A DNA stretch of 6,623 nucleotides from Actinomycetes bacterium (GTDB taxonomy: Bacteria; Actinomycetota; Acidimicrobiia; Spongiisociales; UBA5794): positions 1 to 6,623 of the forward strand of contig JAMBLL010000322.1 in the NCBI GenBank assembly GCA_023336765.1. The letters are read 5' to 3'. Shown piece after piece: positions 1 to 5,540 of the stretch. Every line of letters starts with the position of its first letter. The first letter of the stretch is position 1. The translations under genes and the position numbers were made by a program. The notes under the pieces are model-generated. The model had not been told where the DNA came from, did no database searches, and worked only from the letters and a program-made list of their open reading frames with translations.

Positions 1-46
1 CATGGTACCGCGCGCCGTGTGCGGGAGAACAAGGACGAGTCACTCG

Positions 47-2611
47 ATGCAACCAGAGATCCGCAGAGTCGAAGCGAAGGAACGGCGTTGGCGCCGGTTG
101 CCCTCGTTCATCGGTTTGGGCGTGGTAGTTGTGCTCGCTGCCACCTGGATCGGGCTCTTCGGATTCCTCAGTGTCAACTCTGCCTACGGAACCGTCGAGA
201 CCGTCACAGAACACTATCTGTGCGATACATCAGATCTCGACCTCTCCTTCCCTGACCTCTCCACGCTGTCGGTCGTACGAACATCCGACGGCGTGGAACT
301 CGGCAGGATGACCGAGCGGAATTCGTTGCCTGTGAGCCTGGATGAGACACCGGACCTCGTCGTCGCTGCGCTGCTGTCAGCTGAGGACAAGGCCTTCTAC
401 GAACACAGTGGGATCAACTTCTCTGCGATCGGGCGTGCGGTGCTGACGCAGGTGTCAGGCAAGGGTGGTGGCGGTGGTTCCACGATCACCCAGCAGGTCG
501 TGAAGCAGAACTTCATCGGGAATGAACGGACCATCGAACGCAAGATCTGTGAAGCCGTCATTGCAGCAGAGCTTGAACGGCGCTACGACAAGGATGAGAT
601 CCTCGAGTTCTGGGCGAACTCGGTGTTCTTTGGTGCCAACTCCTACGGGATCAAAGCCGCTGCCCAGGAATACTTCGGCAAGGACCTTGATGAGCTCACG
701 ATCGCTGAAGCCGCACTGCTCCCGAGCCCTATTCGCAACCCCACGTTCTATCACCCCAGGCTGAAGCCGGGGAACGTCCTCGAGGCCCGCAATCGCACGA
801 TCGACCGGATGGTCACCAACGGGTACATCCTGCCAGCCGACGGTGAAGCTGCAAAGGCGGAGCCGCTCGGTGTGATCGACCCCCAGGACGTCGAGACGCT
901 GTCGCCCCAGGTCATGATCGCAGTGCGACAGGAGCTCCTGCGCACAAGCACTTACGGGCTTGGTGACACGTACGCGGAGCGCAAGCAAGCGATCTTCGGC
1001 TGCCCTGCTGCGGTCGCTGAGTGTGAGGGCGGCGGTGGGCTCACCGTGAACATCACCCTCGACATGGAACTCCAGGAGGAAGCCAACAAGATCCTCAGAG
1101 CGTGGTTCAGACCGGGCCAGCAGGGTCCGACGGGTGCCATCGCGACCATCGACAACGCCACCGGAGCCATACGGGTTCTCGCTTCGGGGATCGACTTCGG
1201 CACGGATATCGAAGCGGGCCAGCGTCCCTATGACTTGGCATCGCAGGGCTCTCGCCAGCCGGGTTCGTCGTTCAAACCCTTCACACTCTCAGCAGCGTTG
1301 GAGTCGGGAGAACGCAACGAGAGCCCGATCACGCTTGGTTCGTACTGGAACGACTCTTCACCTGCGACCATCGATTGTGGTGAGCCGTGTTCTGTCGACG
1401 GCAACGTGTGGATCGTGTCGAACGCCGGCGGGGCATCTGCCCCGGATGTGAGGACGCTTGAATCGGCAACATACAACTCCGTGAATACGGTTTATGCCAG
1501 AGTCGTGGACACGATCGGAGCTGAACCTGTTGCTGAGATGGCACACAGGCTCGGTATCACCTCTCCCCTCCCTCCGTATCCATCGATCACTCTTGGCGCC
1601 CTCGGTGTCTCTCCGCTTGAGATGTCAGCTGCGTATTCGACCTTTGCGAACTACGGAGAGCGGGTGGAACCGTATCTCATCGAGAAGATCACCGCTGCAG
1701 ATGGCACGGTGATCTACGAACACGAGGTCGAGCCACGTCGGGTGCTCTCGGCCCAGATCTCCGCAGCAGTCGTGGGAACCCTCGAGAAGGTCGTCACGAA
1801 CGGGACTGCACGCAGAGCCAACATCGGTAGACCACAGGCTGGCAAGACCGGAACCGCATCGAACTCCCGCGATGTCTGGTTCGTCGGGTTCGTGCCTCAG
1901 CTGACAACGGCGGTGTGGGTCGGCTACGCAGATAGTCAGCAACCGCTTGAGGACTTCGCCGTCTGGAACGACATCGAAGGCAAGGAGCAGTACTACCGCA
2001 GAGCCTTCGGGGGCACGCTTGCTGCTCCGGTGTGGAACCAGTTCATGACGTTCGCAACAAGGAATCTTCCCCCGATCGACTTCCCCGACGACCCCGAGGG
2101 GACCGATATCTATCGCCTCACTCCAAAAACGACGGTCCCACCGCGTGAGGGATCGACCATAGCGACGGTCGAAGCTCTGTACGACCTCGGGCTGCGTGGC
2201 GTGATCGAGGAGATTCCGAGCACGCTCCCCAAGGGCGAGTTCATCTCGATGAACCCCACTGTGGGGACGACCGTTTCAGAGGGCACCCAGGTCCTCCTCA
2301 CGGTATCGAGCGGCGTTCCGCCAGAGAGCAACATGATCGACCTGCGTGGTCTCACACCTGTGGAGGCCTCCAACGTGCTCAGAACGTACAGGGACAATGT
2401 TGGATTCAACTTCACATGGAGCATGGTCGAGATACCGATAGCGGATCCAGCGTTCTTCGGTCTTGTCGTAACGACAGTGCCTCCACCAGGCGCCAAGATA
2501 GGCCCTGGGGCTGAGATCATCGTGATGATCGGCGCAGAGACAGGCTCGGAGTCAGGCGACGACAGCGGACGCGAAACCGGGTCCGAGACCACCACCACGA
2601 CGACGCCGTAG
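47..2611 (+). CDS. Class A penicillin-binding protein (bifunctional glycosyltransferase/transpeptidase) with C-terminal PASTA repeats
   Basis: This enzyme polymerises lipid II into glycan strands and cross-links the stem peptides on the outer face of the cytoplasmic membrane. Numbering follows the 854-residue form. A basic cytoplasmic N-terminus is followed by one membrane anchor at about 19-41. The GT51 glycosyltransferase domain shows EDKAFYEHSG (catalytic Glu113), GGSTITQQ (143-150), RKICE (165-169) and ALLPSPIRNP (223-232). The transpeptidase domain has SSFK (nucleophile Ser407, Lys410), SVN (478-480) and KTGT (600-603). Two PASTA-like repeats lie at about 700-756 and 761-829, and a Ser/Gly/Glu/Thr-rich tail ends in TTTTTTP. 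All catalytic motifs are intact. ATG 47 is chosen because the protein then begins just before the basic segment and anchor, with a weak AAGGA at 31-35. In-frame ATG 2 and GTG 17 are alternatives, and the gene could begin upstream of the window. The family is secure; the start is not. It resembles mycobacterial PonA-type proteins, but I do not assign a symbol. Confidence 0.95.
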   Translation: MQPEIRRVEAKERRWRRLPSFIGLGVVVVLAATWIGLFGFLSVNSAYGTVETVTEHYLCDTSDLDLSFPDLSTLSVVRTSDGVELGRMTERNSLPVSLDETPDLVVAALLSAEDKAFYEHSGINFSAIGRAVLTQVSGKGGGGGSTITQQVVKQNFIGNERTIERKICEAVIAAELERRYDKDEILEFWANSVFFGANSYGIKAAAQEYFGKDLDELTIAEAALLPSPIRNPTFYHPRLKPGNVLEARNRTIDRMVTNGYILPADGEAAKAEPLGVIDPQDVETLSPQVMIAVRQELLRTSTYGLGDTYAERKQAIFGCPAAVAECEGGGGLTVNITLDMELQEEANKILRAWFRPGQQGPTGAIATIDNATGAIRVLASGIDFGTDIEAGQRPYDLASQGSRQPGSSFKPFTLSAALESGERNESPITLGSYWNDSSPATIDCGEPCSVDGNVWIVSNAGGASAPDVRTLESATYNSVNTVYARVVDTIGAEPVAEMAHRLGITSPLPPYPSITLGALGVSPLEMSAAYSTFANYGERVEPYLIEKITAADGTVIYEHEVEPRRVLSAQISAAVVGTLEKVVTNGTARRANIGRPQAGKTGTASNSRDVWFVGFVPQLTTAVWVGYADSQQPLEDFAVWNDIEGKEQYYRRAFGGTLAAPVWNQFMTFATRNLPPIDFPDDPEGTDIYRLTPKTTVPPREGSTIATVEALYDLGLRGVIEEIPSTLPKGEFISMNPTVGTTVSEGTQVLLTVSSGVPPESNMIDLRGLTPVEASNVLRTYRDNVGFNFTWSMVEIPIADPAFFGLVVTTVPPPGAKIGPGAEIIVMIGAETGSESGDDSGRETGSETTTTTTP

Positions 2612-2648
2612 AGTCAGGTCACCGACCCTGGGGCTTGCCGAGTGCCGC

Positions 2649-2654
2649 TACGCT
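2649..2654 (+). promoter_or_regulatory. Candidate -10 box (TACGCT) for the ABC exporter gene
   Basis: TACGCT fits the TAnnnT form of an actinobacterial -10 element and ends eight bases before ATG 2663, so transcription would start at or next to the start codon and give a leaderless mRNA. I see no good -35 at the usual spacing. The 51-base gap after the penicillin-binding protein gene also holds a weak inverted repeat (GGTC-ACC-GACC, 2617-2627), with no T-run, so I do not call it a terminator. If this box is real, the exporter has its own promoter and does not depend only on read-through from the upstream gene. It is inferred from sequence alone. Confidence 0.4.
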
Positions 2655-2662
2655 CTGACACC

Positions 2663-4447
2663 ATGAAGCCCGACTCCTCTCCTCTCCGCCGACTATGGAA
2701 GTACGCCGCGAACTACCGCGGCGAAGTGATCCGCGCCTCGACCTGGTCTTTCCTCAACAAGGCTGTCGACATCGCCCCGCCGTTCCTCATCGGGATGGCC
2801 GTCGACGTGGTTGCGAACGGGTCTGGAAGTTTGCTCGGCCAACTCGGGATAGAGGACCCGAAGATGCAGATCCTGGTGATCGCTCTCCTCACGTTCGTCA
2901 TCTGGAGCCTCGAGTCGCTCTTCGAGTATCTCTTATCCGTTGGCTGGAGAAACCTCGCCCAGTCGATCCAGCACGATCTTCGTATCGATACCTACGAGCA
3001 TCTCCAGGAGCTCGATGTCGCCTACTTCGAGGACCGACCCTCGGGTGACCTCATGGCGGTGCTCAACGATGACATCAACCAACTCGAGCGATTCCTCGAC
3101 ATCGGTGCGAACGAGGTCATACAACTGGCGACCACAGTGACGCTCATCGGTGTGGCGTTCTTCGTCATTGCACCATCGATCGCGTGGCTTGCGTTTCTCC
3201 CGGTCCCCGTCATCCTGTGGGGCTCACTGAGATTTCAGAAGAAGATCGAACCACGATACGCGGTCGTGCGTGATGAGGCCGCGACGATCAATGGGCAACT
3301 GGCGAACAACATTGGAGGCATTGCAACGATCAAGGCATTCACGGCCGAGGACCGCGAGGTCGAGCGAGTCACTGTGGCATCTGACCGCTACAGACAAGCC
3401 AACGCATCGGCGATCGCGCTGTCATCGACGTTCACACCACTGATCCGAATCGCGATCCTCGTCGGGTTCACCGCAACACTTGTTTGGGGCGGGTTCCTTG
3501 CGATCGATGGACAGCTCAATATCGGGCTGTACTCGGTGTTGGTGTTCCTCACGCAGCGTCTCTTGTGGCCATTGACCAGACTCGGCCAGACCGTCGACCT
3601 CTATCAACGCGCCATGGCGTCGACCAATCGGATCCTCGACGTCCTTGATGCTGAGCCCACCATCATCGACGGCACACACAAGATCGTCCCGGAGAGTGTT
3701 GAGGGAACCATCACGTTCGACGATGTTACGTTCAGCTATGACGAAGGATTCGAGATCCTCCGCGGGATCAATCTTGAAGTGGAACCGTTCAAGACCACGG
3801 CGTTCGTCGGTGCGACAGGTTCGGGCAAGACCACGCTCATCAAACTCATGCTGCGTTTCTATGATCCTGATTCCGGTGCCGTGCTGCTGGACGACACGAA
3901 ACTCACCGACCTCTCCCAACGTGACATCCGCAACGCCATGGCCCTGGTGAGCCAGGACGTCTTCCTGTTCCACGGCACAGTGCGCGAAAACATCGCATAC
4001 GGAGCACCCGATGCGACCGAGGATGCTGTCCTCGATGCGGCCCGTACAGCGGAGGCCCACGACTTCATCGAGTCACTACCCAATGGCTACGAGACGATCA
4101 TCGGTGAACGTGGCCAGAAACTCTCCGGAGGTCAGCGTCAGCGACTCTCGCTCGCACGAGCGCTGCTCACCGACAGCTCGGTATTGATTCTGGACGAGGC
4201 AACTTCGGCCGTGGACAACGAGACAGAGGCCGCCATCCAAAGATCGCTTGCCAGGATTTCACACGGGCGTACGATGGTCGTCATCGCGCACCGTTTGTCA
4301 ACGATCAGGAACGCCGACAGGATCTACGTCATAGACGGTGGCGAGGTTGCGGAGTTCGGCACTCACGGCGAACTCATCGGGCACGACGGCATCTACCGAA
4401 CACTCTGGAACGTCCAAACAGGCATGGCGGCATATCCCACCGGGTGA
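2663..4447 (+). CDS. ABC transporter, type IV exporter half-transporter (fused permease and ATP-binding domains)
   Basis: This is a 594-residue MsbA/Sav1866-like exporter expected to work as a dimer in the cytoplasmic membrane, driving lipids, drugs or other hydrophobic compounds outward with ATP. The substrate cannot be read from the sequence. The N-terminal membrane domain (about 15-315) has roughly six hydrophobic segments and a coupling-helix-like stretch near YFEDRPSGDLM (122-132). The ATPase domain (about 345-585) carries Walker A GATGSGKTT (383-391, Lys389), Q-loop Gln431, signature LSGGQ (487-491), Walker B VLILDEA (507-513, catalytic Glu512), D-loop SAVD (515-518) and switch His543. 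All motifs are canonical, so a homodimer is sufficient, although a partner outside the window is possible. ATG 2663 is preferred over in-frame GTG 2642 because a -10-like box lies just upstream and MKPDSS is a normal exporter N-terminus. GTG 2642 would add seven residues and has only a weak GGGG upstream. The gene ends two bases from the convergent SRPBCC gene. Confidence 0.95.
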   Translation: MKPDSSPLRRLWKYAANYRGEVIRASTWSFLNKAVDIAPPFLIGMAVDVVANGSGSLLGQLGIEDPKMQILVIALLTFVIWSLESLFEYLLSVGWRNLAQSIQHDLRIDTYEHLQELDVAYFEDRPSGDLMAVLNDDINQLERFLDIGANEVIQLATTVTLIGVAFFVIAPSIAWLAFLPVPVILWGSLRFQKKIEPRYAVVRDEAATINGQLANNIGGIATIKAFTAEDREVERVTVASDRYRQANASAIALSSTFTPLIRIAILVGFTATLVWGGFLAIDGQLNIGLYSVLVFLTQRLLWPLTRLGQTVDLYQRAMASTNRILDVLDAEPTIIDGTHKIVPESVEGTITFDDVTFSYDEGFEILRGINLEVEPFKTTAFVGATGSGKTTLIKLMLRFYDPDSGAVLLDDTKLTDLSQRDIRNAMALVSQDVFLFHGTVRENIAYGAPDATEDAVLDAARTAEAHDFIESLPNGYETIIGERGQKLSGGQRQRLSLARALLTDSSVLILDEATSAVDNETEAAIQRSLARISHGRTMVVIAHRLSTIRNADRIYVIDGGEVAEFGTHGELIGHDGIYRTLWNVQTGMAAYPTG

Positions 4448-4449
4448 CC

Positions 4450-4899
4450 TCACGCAGCGGCTGCGATGCGCTCACTCTCTCGTTTCAGTCCTTTCGTCAT
4501 GCCGCCGATGCCCTTGCGCATCTGCTTATCCGTGTAGCCCTTTGCGAAACGGCCGAGACGGTTGAGCGTGTAGCTGTAGTGCAGCACCAGCTCTGTGCCA
4601 CCGTTTTGGGGTGAGATCCTGAAATCGGCAATGGCATCGGAGATCGGCAGTTTCGATGTCTCATGGATGGCAACCGTCAGACGCTCGTTCGGTTCGTGGG
4701 CGTCGACACGTTCCCGGACGCTACCAAAGGGTGCAAAGTCGCAGTGCCTGGTGGACCCTTCGCTCACGGGACCCTCAGAGGTCAACCGCGAGTCGGTAAC
4801 TCCGGGACTCCACCGTTGGATGTCCCCGAAGTCGTGGAGTACCTCCCACACTGTCTCCACAGGGGCATCGATATGGCGGGTGATCGTGAATTCCGGCAT
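4450..4899 (-). CDS. SRPBCC-family protein (polyketide cyclase/START-like ligand-binding fold)
   Basis: This 149-residue cytoplasmic protein begins with the family hallmark of a strand followed by DAPVETVWEVLHDFGDIQRWSPGV (11-34), where a helix leads to the conserved Trp30-Ser-Pro. It continues through a Gly/Ser-rich turn and an acidic/basic strand (SVRERVDAHEPNERLTV, 60-76), then an antiparallel strand pair near the centre (NGGTELVLHYSYTL, 99-112). It closes with a long basic C-terminal helix (about 116-148). This matches the helix-grip fold of the polyketide_cyc2/SRPBCC group, which encloses a hydrophobic pocket. Members bind lipids, polyketides or aromatic ligands, or act as toxins or cyclases, so no reaction can be named. 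The start is well fixed: an in-frame TGA lies 24 bases upstream with no other start codon between, and GGAAGG (complement of 4907-4912) sits seven bases before the ATG. The gene is transcribed alone, convergent with the ABC exporter and divergent from the unknown gene at 5073. It appears intact. Confidence 0.9.
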   Translation of the reverse strand: MPEFTITRHIDAPVETVWEVLHDFGDIQRWSPGVTDSRLTSEGPVSEGSTRHCDFAPFGSVRERVDAHEPNERLTVAIHETSKLPISDAIADFRISPQNGGTELVLHYSYTLNRLGRFAKGYTDKQMRKGIGGMTKGLKRESERIAAAA

Positions 4900-4906
4900 G
4901 TGGCGT

Positions 4907-4912
4907 CCTTCC
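4907..4912 (-). promoter_or_regulatory. Ribosome binding site of the SRPBCC gene
   Basis: On the minus strand this reads GGAAGG, a good Shine-Dalgarno match seven bases before the ATG at 4899. It fixes the start of the SRPBCC gene. It also contrasts with the two plus-strand genes to the right, which have no Shine-Dalgarno sequence before their start codons. Confidence 0.75.
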
Positions 4913-4915
4913 GTT

Positions 4916-4928
4916 GTTGAGAGTCAAC
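4916..4928. repeat. Interrupted palindrome GTTGA-GAG-TCAAC in the SRPBCC leader
   Basis: A perfect 5-base inverted repeat with a 3-base spacer lies three bases upstream of the SRPBCC ribosome binding site (4907-4912). It could be an operator half-site pair, or a short hairpin in the leader RNA affecting translation. A chance match of this size is quite possible, so only its position next to the ribosome binding site makes it worth recording. The in-frame TGA that fixes the gene start (complement of 4924-4926) falls inside it. Confidence 0.35.
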
Positions 4929-5008
4929 GCACAGCGAACGCCAAGGATTCCCAGCGCGCCCATGACACGATCGGACACTGAGGCACGACGATGTCGCAGC
5001 CTTGATGT

Positions 5009-5040
5009 CTTGTTTTCGCGGCCTGGAACAAGCTACTTGT
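5009..5040. repeat. Two overlapping inverted repeats built from CTTGT/ACAAG in the divergent promoter region
   Basis: CTTGTT (5009-5014) pairs with AACAAG (5027-5032) across 12 bases, and the right arm pairs again as ACAAG-CTA-CTTGT (5028-5040), a 13-base interrupted palindrome. Further copies of CTTGA lie at 5001-5005 and 5046-5050. The cluster lies between the divergent genes starting at 4899 and 5073 and touches the candidate -35 at 5037-5042, so a regulator-binding site is plausible. No regulator gene is identified in the window. There is no T-run and no gene end beside it, so a terminator is unlikely. Confidence 0.4.
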
Positions 5041-5069
5041 ATGTACTTGATGGTATCTGGTATTACTAA
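5034..5069 (+). repeat. Direct repeats of TACTTG-like words at 10-base spacing
   Basis: TACTTG at 5034-5039 and again at 5044-5049, the related TATCTG at 5054-5059, and TACTAA at 5064-5069 recur at exactly 10-base intervals, about one helical turn. The stretch is markedly AT-rich against the surrounding DNA and covers the candidate promoter of the gene starting at 5073. A protein binding cooperatively along one face of the helix, or DNA curvature, would explain the phase. This is an inference from spacing. Confidence 0.4.
5037..5066 (+). promoter_or_regulatory. Candidate leaderless promoter for the unknown gene at 5073
   Basis: A -35-like TTGTAT (5037-5042) and a -10-like TATTAC (5061-5066) are separated by 18 bases, each matching four of six consensus positions. 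The -10 ends six bases before ATG 5073, so transcription would start at about the A of the start codon. No Shine-Dalgarno sequence is present at normal distance, which supports leaderless translation. The same six-base gap is found before GTG 5541. Confidence 0.45.
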
Positions 5070-5072
5070 GGC

Positions 5073-5522
5073 ATGAAAACATCAGGTACTCCGAACACGT
5101 CCGGGCAGGGTTTCCGTCAGGTTCGTCCTCCCTCTCGGGAAACTCGTGCGTCAAGCCCGGGCGTGTCGGAGCCTCAGATCCGTGCGACAGCAAGCCAGCG
5201 ACGAGTCGTCGAACCGGTGCTCGCTGTTGCACCAACGCGGGGGTACGCACCCGCTCATGTATACGTACGCAGATTCTGGATCGCGGTCCTTGGTCCGGGA
5301 GCGGTTGCTGACCTGCTCCGACTCACCGCCGCCGCACAAAGCGGCCGCTCCCTCAAGGAACCCGTTCATCTTCCCGCACTGCTCGCTGCTGGCCTTGCGA
5401 CCAGAGTGCACGGATCCGTGATGGTCAACGACACCGTTCCAGCGGTGCCGGCTCACCTCGTCAGACGTATGCCACCAGCCCTGCGCAGGGCTCACGCACA
5501 GGCGGTACCTGTGACCGGTTGA
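5073..5522 (+). CDS. Unrecognised 149-residue protein with disordered N-terminus and compact C-terminal domain
   Basis: I do not recognise this protein and assign no function. Residues 1-45 are rich in Ser, Pro, Thr, Arg and Gln and look unstructured. From about 63 it becomes domain-like: VYVRRFWIAVLGPGAVADLLRL, a probable helix through residue 92, a second helix around PVHLPALLAAGLA (97-109), a strand-like RVHGSVMVND (111-120), then PAHLVRRMPPALRRAHAQ (126-143), a basic helix. The order helix-helix-strand with a GL turn is loosely like a winged-helix fold, but that is only an impression. There is no signal peptide, no membrane segment, no Cys and no obvious catalytic motif. The start is firm: an in-frame TAA at 5067-5069 lies just upstream of the ATG, and a promoter-like pair ends six bases before it. 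Codon use is consistent with a coding frame, although the N-terminal part is less biased. It ends 18 bases before the E1/rhodanese gene, on the same strand. A nucleic-acid-binding or regulatory role would fit the basic character, but nothing proves it. Confidence 0.7.
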   Translation: MKTSGTPNTSGQGFRQVRPPSRETRASSPGVSEPQIRATASQRRVVEPVLAVAPTRGYAPAHVYVRRFWIAVLGPGAVADLLRLTAAAQSGRSLKEPVHLPALLAAGLATRVHGSVMVNDTVPAVPAHLVRRMPPALRRAHAQAVPVTG

Positions 5523-5528
5523 TGTGCC

Positions 5529-5534
5529 TAGCCT
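5529..5534 (+). promoter_or_regulatory. Candidate -10 box (TAGCCT) for the E1/rhodanese gene
   Basis: TAGCCT fits TAnnnT and ends six bases before GTG 5541, the same spacing as at the gene starting at 5073. There is no Shine-Dalgarno sequence between the upstream stop codon (5520-5522) and the GTG. No clear -35 is visible, and one would have to lie inside the end of the upstream gene. The adenylyltransferase could therefore be transcribed from its own leaderless start, as well as by read-through. Confidence 0.45.
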
Positions 5535-5540
5535 TGCGGC

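Noticed and set aside
455..988. A 177-codon minus-strand open frame inside the penicillin-binding protein gene.
   Set aside because: The opposite strand encodes conserved glycosyltransferase motifs over the same bases, so this is a shadow frame.
2617..2627. A GGTC-ACC-GACC inverted repeat after the penicillin-binding protein stop codon, considered as a terminator.
   Set aside because: The stem is only four base pairs and no T-run follows, so there is no support for an intrinsic terminator.
3422..4060. A 212-codon minus-strand open frame inside the ABC exporter gene.
   Set aside because: It lies opposite the membrane-domain end and the Walker A/Q-loop region, where the plus strand is plainly coding; long antisense frames are expected in GC-rich genes.
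4924..5250. A 108-codon minus-strand open frame upstream of the SRPBCC gene.
   Set aside because: It overlaps the repeat-rich promoter region and the start of the 5073 gene, and its composition (scattered Cys, Trp, His) is unlike a protein of this genome. Its stop codon is the TGA that closes the SRPBCC frame upstream.
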